NCBI GenBank assembly: GCA_005408345.1
Contig: SEMN01000275.1
Coordinates: 434,001 to 498,000, forward strand
From: Macquaria australasica
Lineage: Eukaryota; Chordata; Actinopteri; Centrarchiformes; Percichthyidae
Direction: 5' to 3'
DNA: 64,000 nt
The position numbers and the translations under genes are program-made. The notes under the pieces are model-generated. The model did not search any database, was not told where the DNA came from, and worked only from the letters and a program-made list of their open reading frames with translations. Below, one piece after another: positions 22,701 through 34,195 of the stretch (positions are counted from its first letter, which is position 1; each line of letters begins with the position of its first letter).

Positions 22701-25700
22701 AGGGTAGTTGACTTCCACAAGTTACTTCACAATGAAGTGCTGTGATTATCATTTGAGTATATGATCCTCAAGAATTGCCAGTGTGCCAAAACTTCAATGT
22801 CTAGTTCTTCAAAAAAAAAAAAAAAGATTAAGCTCCGAGTGCGCGGATTTCCCCTTCTTTTCTACTTTGCAGTAGAACCACTGGAAACTGGAAACTGGTG
22901 AAATAATCTCCCTCCACTGGCAAATGCTTTTGCTTGTTCTAAGAAATAAGGTTTTACAACTAATAATCCATTTTTTGCAGAGTGAATATGAAGATAACTG
23001 AAACAGCAGTAGCATAGGCAGATCCATGAGTTTGAAGGCTTATGGGACACAAAAACACTGCCCAGTGGTCTGTAATATTATGAGCCAGGATGTTACAACA
23101 GTGGAAAGTTCAATCATTTCATCTTCCATCAGGCCACCAGTAGAAACACTCTGTTCACTTCACAAAGTCATCCACCAGATTCCAACCCAGGCCCTTTGCT
23201 GCATGTCATCCCCTCTCTCTCCTGCCTTTCCTGTCTGTCTCTCCAGCTAACACTATCAAATAAAGGCAAAATTCCCAAAAAATAATCTTTAAAAAAAGAA
23301 ACATTTGATTGGCCAACACAGTGTTCTCACTGATGTGAAATTATCCCCCCAAGATTTATATGGCTTAGGGCAGGGGTGTCAAACTCATTTTAGCTCATGG
23401 GCCACATACAGCCCAATTTCATCTCAAGTGGGCCGGACCAGTAAAACCATGGCATAATAACCTCTAAATAACACCTCCAAATTTTCCCTTTCTTTTATGT
23501 GAAGAAGTACATTCTGAAAATGTTCACAATTAATTAACAATACATGTACAAAACAGATGAACAGCCTGAGATGTCTTAAGACAAATAAGTGTAATTTCAA
23601 CAACATCCACTGAACTTACTGAATGTAAGTCTACTGTCATTATGTGCATTACAACTTACAAATCACAGTGGATCTACAATGGCACGAAACGTTTTCTTGG
23701 AAAACCCGACACTCTGTGTCCACTTTTCTCCTCTTTGACAAAGACATTTTCCACCGGTGGCTCCTGCATGAACAGTAGCCTTTGCTTGACAGCGTTGTGC
23801 CACGTATAGTGTATATAAGCATGTGGGATCTATTTAGCATATCCAGCATAGGGCCTGCTACTGGCACGCGGGAGACATTAGCCTTCAGGGCTTTCTGCCA
23901 GAAAGGCTTGGTGCCTGCTGCTCTTAATACGACAGCGCAGTAGGAACAGCAGTGCATTTTACTGAAACATTGGAATTAATGACTTCTCTGCTATTTTCAC
24001 ACTTTGCAAAGTCATCCAGCGGGCCGGATTGGACCCTCTAGCGGGCCGGTTCTGGCCCGCGGGCCGTGAGTTTGACACCCCTGGCTTAGGGGTTAAGGCC
24101 CCGACCATGAACCGCCAAGTCCCCGGTTTCAGTCTGGGGGCTGGGGACCTTTGTTGTATGTCTCTCCCTCTTTCATCTCTCTCTACTGGTTCTATCTAAA
24201 AAAGACAGAAAAAGTCCAAGCCCAAAATAATAATAATAATAATAAAATATTTACATAAGGAACACTATGTGAGTGGATAACAGATTAATGTGAGTGCTGA
24301 GGTCACAGATGGGGTTTCATACACAGTTAGTCATCTATCCCCCCTTTACTTGACTATTACCACAACAATACAACACAAATTGACACTGTGACGGACTAAT
24401 TATGTCCCTCTGCATGCCTCATTCATTGAGCTGTTAGATCATTTGATTTGCAGAGCTGACTGTTTGTAAAAGCAGCTGAATAAAGCACAAGTGATTAGAT
24501 GAATTAACATACACGCACACATATGTATTTCAGCAGCCTATTCCCAGACAATGACAATGAAGAACTTCAAGAACAGTTTGTTTAAGCTCAGGGAATGCTG
24601 AAGAACTGGTTCAGGATAAAGACAAACACTGAAACAGGGAGTTGACAAATGCTGGGAATCTGAAAGATGCATAGGAACGTAATCTCAACAGTCCTGATTT
24701 ATTGTATTATTGAGGTATGAACAGTCCTCCTTTTTCAGGAAACTAACTGACAGTTTTAGAACAGAACCTACCTGTACACAGTCTGCATTGGATATTCAAT
24801 GTTATCCTCAGCCCCACTGTTCCCTCCTCTGTCTATAGCCCCTTTCAACCTAGCAGTTCCAGGAACTATCTATGTAACCAGAGGAACTATACCAAGGACC
24901 TGGAGTAGGAACTAAAAGTCTCTTTTGTGCATTTCTGTTTACCATTGCACCACATTTGAGAAAGCATAAAGAGAAGGCAAATTAGACTGATGATGGATTA
25001 AAAAAAACATCAGCAGTCTTAGAAACAACATTTTCACATGTGGGAAACAACACAGAGGGATTCTGCTGTTGTATTTACTTCTCTCCACAGTGGATAATCT
25101 GTGATTTCAGTTTTAGGACATAAGCACCATGAAATAATCAGAAAATTCTGTTTTATTTCTCTTGTTCACTCTTCTCACATCACTGCTCTTTCTCTCTCAT
25201 TCACTCAGTATCCCTCTCCACTGCCACTCCTTTGCTCCCTGCTGCTCTCAGACAACAGACTTGTAACTTTGTTTTTAACACTAATGACCCACAAGAAATC
25301 GCTGTAATATCAACACTAGCACAAATGTTCCTGAACCATCAGAATGTACTACCCTCAGTGCAGGGACTGTTTTTACTCCTGGAACTTCCAACAGGAACTA
25401 AATTGAGTTCTTGATTCTTCCAATCAAAACTCAGTTAAAGTTCCTGAGTTCCTCAAAAGCTTCTTGGTCCCCTGGGAAAGTCTCTCACTAGGGCTCATCT
25501 TTCAAAAACAGTATAGCATCCTTTGCTGTTACACTAAAGACAACTGAATATACTGTTTTCCCTTCTGCGAATCACATCTCATCATTCATTGAACACACTG
25601 TTCCTGTAAAGCAATGTGTAAAAAAAACTTAGGATGATATTGGATCCAGTACTGAACTGGTAAACAAGTGAATGCAGTTGTCAGTCTATTTTCATCCGCC

Positions 25701-28700
25701 TTAGAATCATCTTCAAGCCTTTAACAGCCTCATATCCACCTGTTTTCACACCAGCTGTGACTACTGTGACTCTATTCTTTCATAGCACACAGTTATCCTC
25801 GTCTCACTATCACCTGCTGCCAGAACTCTGCAGTGAGGCTTGAGAAGATGAAAAACAAGACAGACCACATTAGCCCCAGGTCTTCCCTCCCTTTATTGGC
25901 TCCCTGATACTAACTGTTCACAAAGGCTCCCTCCTGCCAACCCTTCTGAACTTCTCTCCTCATTCCACTCAGCTGGACACTTGAGGTCAGAGACCAGACT
26001 GCTGTCTGTCCTTCCATCAAACTAAAATATGATATGATTACAAAGCTCATGGATTGGTTTAAAGTATGCATGCTGTGGGATCATGACCATGGGTCATCTT
26101 TTTGTTGTCATCTTCATGTATTTAATTTTTGAGCATCACTTCTCTGTGATGCACTTTGGATGAACAGTGCTGTGTTTAAATCATGTTGACTTGACTAATA
26201 TTGAATGAAACTAAACTAAGGCTGGGGACATATGGTGCCATTTACTGTGAGACAACAGAGATTTGTTAACCATAAGAGATTTTGCCGTACCGTTTCTACT
26301 GAGATAGCTATCCCTTTGATATCTCTGGTTGCATTAGTCCATTGTGGCTAAATTGGATTTACTGGACTTGAAGTACCTGGATTTTTCAGAATTGCCATTC
26401 CTGTCTGGTTACTGTTTCTCACTTTAATTCCATACATCGCAATATACACTGATATTGGAGTGATGAGATTACTCATTAATAATTAAGTGCAACAGTATTT
26501 TCCCAAATCTAGAGAATGTTTTGAAGTAACTGGAGTGGAAATGTACTATAAAGCCCTACATCATGTTTCCATGCACATCCAGGATGCACTACGCACCTGC
26601 AGCCACAAAAATAGCACCACCACTCTTTTGACAACTGCACAAAACACACGTTACATTTTCAATCTCATGTGACTGTGTCCAGTAATTTGATACAGGAAAT
26701 GTGTGAAAAAATGAAAGTGTATGGTTTTAAATTAGTTCCATTGTAAGTGAGATTGATGGAAAACAGCAGCAGATTTATATTCACACTCAATATGTAGCTG
26801 AAGCAGCCGTTTTTACTAATGAATAAATTGCAGTTCATAGTTTAAAGGCTCTGTAATGAAATCACCTATGTTATTATTGTAGCATTAGCTTATGAATAAA
26901 TTGTAGTCTCCTTCTTTCACTCAACACAGTGTTAGGGTTAGCGTGAAATGACACCAATGACTGTAATGGATGACTGCATTGACTAAACCTACAGAAAGAA
27001 GTGTATTCATTTAAACCAGCAGCGTGTCTGTGGTGCTTTTGCAGAGCTGCTGCTGCAGGACACAAACATACCCTGAGTTCTGGTTTTGCCATCATCAACC
27101 CCTGAGGCTAGAGACTCCATCATCTCAGCCCTTTTACAGTGAAACTCCGCGGGGGCCATAAGACCCCGGGCCACAGCTCTCTCCATGGTCCTCTCCATCT
27201 GTCTGCAGTAGCCTCCTCTGCCATCCAGTCCAAACTGCCTCTGCACAGACAACATAGCACACCTGTCAGGCTGATAGACTGATGACACTAAAACATGTGC
27301 TACTGCACCACATACACACAGAAACCACAAGTGTCAGACAGTAAACACACGACTCATGAGAATGTATAGCTCAATGACTACATCAACTTTTATTTTGAAA
27401 AGTATGACTCAGCTCCAGTATATCCCACCCAGTGGTGTATACGGCTTTACTTAACCATGTTTTGTATAGTTAGTTTGGTGTGGTTGATAGACATGGTCAC
27501 AGAAGTGCATATTTAACGGATTCTGTGTAGACAGAGAGCGTCCGATGTTACGCGATGCAACGCGATAGTCGGACGCTCGCTTGCTGTTAGGACACTGTAA
27601 AAAATAAAAATAAACTGAAGTGTGAGATGGAACTCAGTGTGTGTTTTCTAAAGTTATTTCTGGGTTGGATGGCTGCTAGGAGACAGTAAGTATTTGGACA
27701 GTCACACACTTTGTATTGTTGTTGCTCTTTGCTCCAGCACACTGAAATAAAACAGTGATCCTGAGGATAAAGTGCTGGTTTTCAGCCATACTGGGTAAAC
27801 AGTAAAGGAAAGAATTGTAGTCCTTATATACATAGTACCCCAAATGTTTGAACAGGGCAGAAGGACAATGATAGCACTTCAGTTTTACACTGTTCACCCA
27901 ATATGAATGTAAACCCTCAAACTAATGCTGAAGTTGGCACTGTACCCTTATTGTCACTAATTAATTTGAAATCCAAAAAAAATAGAACACTATTGAAACA
28001 CTCATGGTCTGCACAGTAGGTGTTCTGCAGTTTAGAATGCAGACCTGCAGCTTCTTGAACTCTTGTCTCTCCTGCTGGGCCTCCTCCTGCCTCCTCCTCT
28101 GCTCCTCCTCCTGCTGAAGCTGTCTGGCCAGCTTCAGGTCTGAGCCAGGGCTCCCTGCAGCAAGACAGGTAAAGCAAAGGCTTAGGAAGGTGTGGGCTGA
28201 GTGTGCACCAGATCAGGCACAAGAAAAAAAAGTGCAATAGAGGGAAGTGAGTGAATTATGTAGCAGGGAGGTATGGGTATATTCCCACCTGCAGAGTTCA
28301 CAGCTGCTCTGTGGTCTAAATGCAGTTCCACATGTTCCTGCAGAGTGAAGCTGTCATTGCAGACGACAGAGCACATAGGGCACTCAAATCTCTTCTCTCC
28401 TACAAAACAGAGAGGAAACTTATTTCATATGAGGGTTGACAACTGAGAAAGATAGGCTAATGGTCTCTTCTCTGGTCCATTAATAGTTCATTTAAATTAT
28501 GTTAACCTGCAGTATTTCATCACTAATAGGAAAATTCCACTGGAAGCCCCCCATGAAACATCTGTGTTAAAACACGTTACAGAAGACAAAGAAACACAGT
28601 ATTCATTTATTTCCTGTAATTCTACTGTACCGTTACTAAGGTTACTAAGGCACTGTGAAGCCTAACTGAAGCTTGAATGAAAGAGTTGCTATAGCACTTG

Positions 28701-31700
28701 TGTTGTGTACAGTTAACACTGAGGTAGACGCCTGCTTCCTCTTTGTTAGAATCTGAATTACCTGTTGAATCGATCATTAGTTTCATTCATACCTCTCATT
28801 TTCTTTTCTGTCTGACTCATGTTTCTTCTGGCTAGGCAGAGATGCATAAGCAGTGTGAAAATGTGTGCAATAATCTGAGGAGTAATCCATCAGAGAAATG
28901 TGACTGAAATAAAGGCAAAGAGACTGTCTTGTTTAACTCACGGTAGCTCACTCTCAGTGTGGATTTCACTAACTGATAGCGCTGCCTGCTGTTTGTTTTG
29001 AGTGTTTCTAACAGCCAGCCAACAAGTCCATGTGGGCCGCAAATGGGTTATAGTTGGGATTAGTGGGCACCAAGTGGGTAAAGGCTTACAAAGAGCAATG
29101 TACTATAAGTGGGACCCATTAGGGTTGAACATGTGGGTCACATATACTGTAGGTAAACCACCAGGGAATGTGGATTCACTGTGTGGGATTCAGATGGTTC
29201 AGAACAGGACCCAGACCCCATTTGTGGAACCTATGAGTGGAATATAAGTGTGCAGTGTGCATTCTGACTTCTGGAGGTAACTTTCTTCAAGACTGCTAGA
29301 ATAAGGCTAAGGAGATTTATTTTTTAAATAGTGTAGTAAATTGTGTGCTGTTCTTGTGGTGTCAGTAGACTTTATGTGATCACAGGCTGTTAGGGTGTCA
29401 GTTGACTATAATCTAGTTTAGTCTCCTGCTCTGTCTTTCTCTGTTTTACTGAGTTAATCTCTGGCTATGCCTCCTCATGTTCTCTGGACTTCCTTGCTCT
29501 CACTGAGACTTGGATCACACCAGAGAACATTTCCACCCCTGCAGCCCTCTTCTCGGCCTAGTTCTTCACCCACACACCCAGACCCGCCAGCAGAGGGGGT
29601 GGCACTGGTTTGCTAAACTCTCCCAAATGGAGACTCTCTCTACTTGCTTCACTCCTTCATCTTTCAAATTTCACACTGTGTCTGTTACTTATTTCTGTGA
29701 AATGAAATATTGTTGTGCTCTACCGCCACCCAGGTCCTCTCAGGAAATTCTTGGAGGAATTAGACATCCTCCGATCAAACATCCCTGATGATGGCCCCAT
29801 GCTTGTACTTCTTAGTGACTTCAACAAAGAAGTTAACATCCGACTTATTATCTTTACTATCTTCTTTCAGAGCCACCCTACAGGCAACTGAAAGAAAATG
29901 GTGGAAATCCAAGCACTTTGAGGACCTCCTTGCCTATCGATCTCTTCTCTCCTCTTTCTCCACCTCCTTATCTGGAATTAAAAGCCCTTTCACTCAATCC
30001 ATAATTCAAATTTTCATTCTTCAACCCCACAAACTCTTTTCTATCTTCTCTACCCTCCTTGATCCCCCCACTCCCCCTCCTCCCGAGTGACTTTGTAACT
30101 ACTTTGTAAAAATGATAGATGACATATGCTCCTCATTTCCCCACCCACCTGCTGACACCACCTGTCGTATATCCACCTCTTCATCTCCTACTCTAACTTC
30201 CTTTTCACCCCTCTCTCCCAATGAGGTACTAACCCTTGTTACCTCCCAACGCCCAACCACCTGCTCTCTTGACCCTATCCCCTCTCACCTTTTCCCAATC
30301 TATTGCTCCTGACTTCCTTCCTTTCCTCACCCACCTCATCAACACCTCTTTGACAACTGGTTGTTTTCCTAATATTTTAATAGCAGCGAGTGAAACCTCT
30401 TTTAAAGAAACCCACACTCAACCCTTCTGATGTTAAGAGTTACAGACCCATCTCTCTTCTTCCATTTCTTTCTAAAACACTTGAGTGTGCTGTCTTCACT
30501 CAACTTTCTGTGTATCTCCACCAGAATAACCTTCTTGACCCCCACCAGTCTGCGTTCAAGGCAGGCCACTCAACTGAGACTGCCCTCCTTGCCGTCACAG
30601 AGGAACTCCACACTGCAAGAGCAGCCTCCCTCTCCTCTGTCGTCATCCTGTTGGACCTTTCAGCAGTGTTGACACAGTGAACCACCAGATCCACCTCTCC
30701 ACGCTCCAAGAACTGGGAGTCTCAGGCTCTGCACTCTCCCTGTTCACATTCTACCTCAAGGACTGCACTTACAGGACAACTTGGAGAGAATCTGTGTCTG
30801 AACCTTATAGCCTCACTACAGGGGTCCCTCAGGGTTCTGTTCTGGGTCCCCTCCTCTTCTCTCTTGGCTCTGTTATTCACTCACATGGCTTTTTCTACCA
30901 CAGCTATGCAGATGACACCCAACTAATTCTGTCTGAAACCCAGGTGGCAGCAAGAATCTCTGCATGTCTGGCTGACATCTGTCAGTGGATGTCTGCTCAC
31001 CACCTGGAGCTCAACATTGACAAGACTGAGCTGCTCTTCTTTCCAGGGAAGGCATCTCCCATTCATGATCTCTCCATTACCACTGAGAACTCTGTGGTGT
31101 CCTGGGTGTGACACTGGACTGCCAGCTGTCCTTTGCTGCCAACATCACTGTGACAAATTGTTCCTGCAGATTCTTGCTCCACAACATCAGGAGGATGCGT
31201 CCGTTCCTCACCCAGGACGCGGCACAGGTTCTAGTCCAGGCTCTTGTCATCTCGCATCGAGACTACAGCAACTCATTTCTGGCTGGTCTACATGCATGTT
31301 CCATCTGACCTTGAGCTCATCCACAGTGCAGCAGCCCGGCTGGTCTTCAACCTACCAAAGTTCTCCCCATTTGAAAGTATCTCCAAATGGAAGAACCCTT
31401 TTGTCATTACAATAACAACTTAAGATGGCCATCGTGTGACTCAAATAACATAGAAGTATAAATTATCTTATCCAGAAATGCCCAGAATTCAATTTAGTCT
31501 ATTTCATATAAAATATCTGCCGGTACATTGGTGGGCAGAGAGGTGCAGATACTACGTGGGTGTGTGTTTCTCTCCATGCCACATGAATGCTCATCACATC
31601 CACCATTTCTCTGAAGCTTAAGTAAAGATTCTTTTATTCTATTTTCTTCAACAAAAGATTCTTCTACATACCTCAACTGTAAACAAAAATGTGCACTTTA

Positions 31701-33285
31701 ACTTGGGCCTGTTTGGGTTTTCTAAATGGGTCATGCATCAGTGTGTGTGCACATATGTGATGGATGAGTAATGTGAGCAACACAGCTAGCTAAAATGGTG
31801 ATAATGTCAGAAACTACAGAATATGCCTTGGTGAGCCATGTTTGGCCACTGAAGTACCATGTTGGCAATTAATGCTGAGATCCCATGTCATCAAGAAAAA
31901 CATGCTCCAGGGTTATGCAGCCTTGTTGGGACCTATAAATCCTTGAATTTGAAATAACATAAATCATATAAGTTTTTAAAAATAATAAAAGTGAAATAAA
32001 AAAACATTTAAAAACAGTTGTTGAGAATTACAGAAATTCAGAACAAAACCACTGCATCATTAGCGAGCTGATAACAGCTGTCTGCTGTGTCTTCATGTAC
32101 AAATGAAGATACATACACCTTGGTTGGATGGAGACATCATATTGTTGTTCTATATACTACCCAGCTGCCATAACAAAAATACTGTGCAATGTGAGTAAAA
32201 CAAAAGTTCTGTCAGAGGAGACCAGGAGACACACCTGAGAGACTGCTGGCTGATGGTGATGTCATGGCTGGTGAACTTGCCTCCAGTGCTGACCCAGAAC
32301 AAACAATCAGCCATGAATAGAGATACAGTACATCATGTACATATATGTGGCTTAGGGTGTCTTCATTTTAAGAAACAATGAACTCTGCTATCTCCTCTAA
32401 TCTCTGCTGACTGGTTTGGTATTTGTGAAACTTGTTTGTGCCATCTGAGAAATTTGACTAGATCCTACAGTGTGCTGATAACAATAGCCGACCAAGTGAT
32501 CTGTACATGGCAGCAAAGATGCAAATCTCTGAGGCAGAAAAGTTACCTTCTGCTGAGTGCTGTTCCTGCAGATGCAGCTCAACATGCTCCTGCAGGATGA
32601 AACAGCTGCTGCAGACCAGTGCACACATGGGGCAGGAGAACAGCTTCTCTGTAACTAATACAGAACAATTCAAGTAATTGGTGACTTTAAAGTTTGAAAT
32701 AAAGTTTGAAAAAGTTGAACTACCTTTTCTTGGTAAAGACAGCCGCTTCTGTTTGGCTTTGCTGTGCTCCGATTTAATGCCATCATTGTCCTCATTACAG
32801 TGCCTGACAGACTCCTGTCTTGTTTGAGGGCTCTGTGTTGTCAGAGTCGAAGTGATGGGTGCAGTCTGCCCAGGTGATGAATCCCCACTTTCTGGTGTAC
32901 CATACTGTTTGGGTCGCACTGAGTCTGTGGTGACACTAGAGGCACTGGTGGGTGTTGCTTCACCAGCTGTATCACAGCTGTCCCCAGCTGAGCAGGACTG
33001 AGATAATAATAACTTTGGGGCTGTTTGGGGCGTCTTGCTCTCAGTTATACCAGTGTTTGTTCCAGCAGAGCACCCTGAAGTGGATGTGAAGTGAGCCGGA
33101 TCCTGTGCTCTGTGCTGCTTCTCTGGATGTGCAGAGCTGATGTGGAAGCAGAGTTCGTCGTAGGACACTCCAGACAGGGAACAGAGTGGGCAGTGCATGT
33201 CATTTTCCAGGTGACTGAGAAGGAGATGTGTCTTCATGTCCTCTTCCAACATGATCTCCTCACCACAGATTTCACAGGTCAGCAT
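13730..33285 (-). CDS. zup1: ZUP1, K63-linkage-specific deubiquitinase (peptidase family C78), 630 aa
   Basis: Cleaves long K63-linked ubiquitin chains; linked to genome stability. Eleven coding exons on the minus strand: 33285-32724, 32648-32547, 32288-32235, 28399-28289, 28154-28045, 27240-27072, 22164-21976, 17984-17819, 15768-15608, 14190-13970, 13777-13730. All introns are GT-AG and phases close. Order: C2H2 fingers at residues 4-25 and 32-53, a Ser/Thr-rich linker to about 185, fingers at about 193-217 and 246-270, a charged MIU-like helix (DLKLARQLQQEEEQ, about 283-296), then the protease with DKGWGCGYRNFQML (Cys409), GHSRSIVG (His543) and LDPG (Asp564). The His-Asp spacing of 21 equals that recalled for human ZUP1 (491 and 512). 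The C-terminus ERIP matches the family's EKIP. Human ZUP1 is 578 aa; the extra length is mostly linker. The ATG at 33285 starts the first finger. Confidence 0.96.
14960..15330. repeat. retroelement-like repeat with a LINE/SINE-type 3' tail
   Basis: Within the zup1 intron 14191-15607. It begins taaagctgggctaggcaga and ends with aatttcactgccaatgactc followed by atgacaataaacgacttgaa, the kind of 3' end found on teleost retroelements. No open frame. Exact borders unclear. Confidence 0.35.
17240..17560. repeat. high-copy teleost interspersed repeat
   Basis: In zup1 intron 15769-17818. The stretch containing gaaatgacctgtgattggcc, gaagcctgaaaacagagcaa and tgcccaatgatgccaaaaaa matches, from memory, a repeat scattered through many fish genomes. 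No coding capacity seen. Confidence 0.45.
17668..17801 (-). repeat. tRNA-derived SINE, 5'-truncated, beside a zup1 splice donor
   Basis: On the minus strand: a B box (ggttcgattcc), then gggccctttgctgcatgtca, a CT-rich stretch, cactatctaataaaggccaa and an A-rich tail. The same family occurs in plus orientation at 23170-23297. Its 5' edge is only about 18 bases inside the intron that starts at the donor after exon 17984-17819. Confidence 0.7.
18536..19976 (-). mobile_element. PIF/Harbinger DNA transposon, internally decayed
   Basis: 1441 bp with terminal inverted repeats of over 30 bp: left AGGCCAGTTCAGACCAAAGA, right end the reverse complement of AGGCCAGTTCACACGAAAGA, both continuing into a ttcgcgac(a/g)agacga block. 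A 3-bp TAA duplication flanks it (18533-18535 and 19977-19979), the TWA type of PIF/Harbinger. On the minus strand 19657-19510 encodes NLCRELETGDLPSFVNSSRL and more, resembling the N-terminal region of Harbinger transposases, with frame breaks. A TA-rich satellite at about 19417-19513 interrupts it. Sits in zup1 intron 17985-21975. Confidence 0.75.
20042..20659. mobile_element. non-autonomous DNA transposon (MITE), copy 1, complete
   Basis: 618 bp with inverted ends TAGGCTCGTTC (20042-20052) and GAACGAGCCTA (20649-20659), similarity extending to about 28 bp. TA or TAA at the borders could be the target duplication. A perfect hairpin (tcaccggc-aatc-gccggtga) lies at about 20080-20100. The right half is shared with 34540-34841. 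No transposase seen. Confidence 0.7.
23170..23297 (+). repeat. tRNA-derived SINE, same family as 17668-17801
   Basis: Reads ccctttgctgcatgtcatcc, then CT-rich sequence, then cactatcaaataaaggcaaa and an A-rich tail, closely matching the minus-strand copy near the zup1 exon at 17819. In zup1 intron 22165-27071. The tRNA head is mostly eroded. Confidence 0.65.
23352..24247 (+). repeat. tRNA-headed SINE split by a hAT element
   Basis: The head (tggcttaggg, 23361-23370) resumes after the hAT element at 24084 as gcttaggggttaaggccccg, with a B box (ggtttcagtct), a body, and an ATA-rich tail ((aat)n at 24226-24243). The head resembles the SINE at 58706-58903 (tggcctaggggttaaggcac). Confidence 0.65.
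23371..24083 (-). mobile_element. hAT DNA transposon, 713 bp, with transposase N-terminus relic
   Basis: Perfect 16-bp terminal inverted repeats CAGGGGTGTCAAACTC and its reverse complement, flanked by a perfect 8-bp duplication GCTTAGGG (23363-23370 and 24084-24091): the hAT signature. On the minus strand about 23755-23700 encodes KMSLSKRRKVDTECRVFQE, which resembles the N-terminus of Charlie/ZBED-type hAT transposases; the rest of the transposase is missing, so it is a deletion derivative. In zup1 intron 22165-27071. Confidence 0.85.
24835..25495. repeat. candidate DNA-transposon remnant (ttccaggaact ends)
   Basis: The left end has agcccctttcaacctagcag, ttccaggaactatc; the right end, reverse-complemented, starts agccctagtgagagac and contains ttccaggagtaaaaac and repeated (a/g)ggaact motifs. 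Similar to a fish repeat with 'gttccaggaact' near its ends. Borders and family uncertain; middle shows nothing. Confidence 0.3.
25500..27071. other. zup1 intron stretch without recognised content
   Basis: AT-rich intron sequence. I see no exon, repeat family or RNA that I can name. Confidence 0.35.
27536..27578. repeat. CpG-rich hairpin, 10-bp perfect stem with inner direct repeat
   Basis: GAGCGTCCGA (27536-27545) and TCGGACGCTC (27569-27578) form a perfect stem; between them ACGCGAT occurs twice (27550-27556, 27560-27566). In zup1 intron 27241-28044. The 13-mer gatgttacgcgat at 27544 is repeated exactly at 37928-37940, suggesting shared origin from a MITE. Confidence 0.5.
28990..29250. repeat. 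gtggg-rich irregular repeat
   Basis: Recurrent irregular motif: tgtgggccgc, atgggttata, ttgggattag, gtgggcacca, gtgggtaaag, gtgggaccca, gtgggtcaca, gtgggattca. Spacing about 10-30 bp. Looks like a decayed tandem array or a fish element built of such units. In zup1 intron 28400-32234. Confidence 0.4.
29480..31415 (+). mobile_element. decayed L2-like LINE
   Basis: Plus-strand fragments in three frames of one LINE: endonuclease region (29500-29830, with frame breaks), reverse transcriptase from about 30220 (ATSQRPTTCSLDPIP-type start at 30240, SYRPISLLPFLSKTLE at 30434, STETALLAVTEELHTA near 30580), GVPQGSVLGPLLFS near 30820-30865, the catalytic box YADDTQL near 30905-30925, and a C-terminal region to about 31410. 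The first catalytic Asp region near 30655-30670 is disrupted by a frame break. Several indels; inactive. In zup1 intron 28400-32234. Confidence 0.8.
31416..32234. other. zup1 intron stretch without recognised content
   Basis: AT-rich intron sequence between the decayed LINE and the 54-bp zup1 exon. Nothing recognised. Confidence 0.35.
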
Positions 33286-34093
33286 GGCAGCAGGCTACAG
33301 ACACAGACAAGTTCCTTTCACTTTCCTACTAATGGCTTGTTAGCACACCTCAGAGTATCAACAGAAATGTGTCAGAGGCAGTGTTGTGTAGTGTAGGCCT
33401 ACTTAATTAAGGAAAAGTTACTGTAGTGTTGTATATGTTAGGAAAATATCAATCACTGGTACATTTGAGTTTGGGGTGCAGAAAATAAATATTTTTAAAA
33501 ATTGCTAAGTTTGCTAAAGAAGCTAAATATTAACGAAGACACATCTGACCAAATGTATTGGGGTAGCAGCTGTTTAAGAACAGGTGTAACACTGATTCTA
33601 TTTAAGATTTACAAAATGAGCATATATATACACTGATGAATTTATTACATGGGTAAAAGTAAGGAAGTATGTTTAAGTCAGGTTAATGTGTCTCTGCTGA
33701 ATGATATCTCCACATACGCCCTCTAAAAAATGAACTTTTTGCTGTTTGGTGATATGCAGAAAAAAAGTAAGGTTTGTACTAAAAGCTAAATAAATGTTTA
33801 CAAGGAGTGTAACGTTGCCGTGATAAAAAACTATCGTAAATAAGCAGATTTTTTAACAGAACTTGGCATATGAGGTACATTATCAGTGCTACTAAACACC
33901 TATGAACGCTATGAAATGTGTGATTGGAATAATGGGGTCACAACGATTCATATAACGTTAAATGACCCCATGTATGTCACACAGTGCAGACACTAATAGG
34001 CAGCCAGTCACATTCAACACTTAAACAAGCACCGCTGCCTTTCTCCGGCCAAACTACCTTGCCTTTGTCTACATAAGTTGAAGGTCTACTCAC

Positions 34094-34195
34094 GGTTAAT
34101 GCAATAAACTCAGTATTCAGAAGGAAGATAGAGGTATGTTTTGCTTTCCTTTCTTCAGGTCCGAAACCAAATTCAGGCTTATGGTGCCGCCATAA
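34094..34195 (-). other. probable non-coding first exon of zup1
   Basis: The first coding exon of zup1 starts at an acceptor just upstream of its ATG (CTGTAG then CCTGCTGCC). A strong donor, AACC then gtgagtag, lies at 34094/34093 on the minus strand, and a promoter-like ACTTCCGG box is at 34203-34210. The transcription start near 34190 is inferred. Confidence 0.5.
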
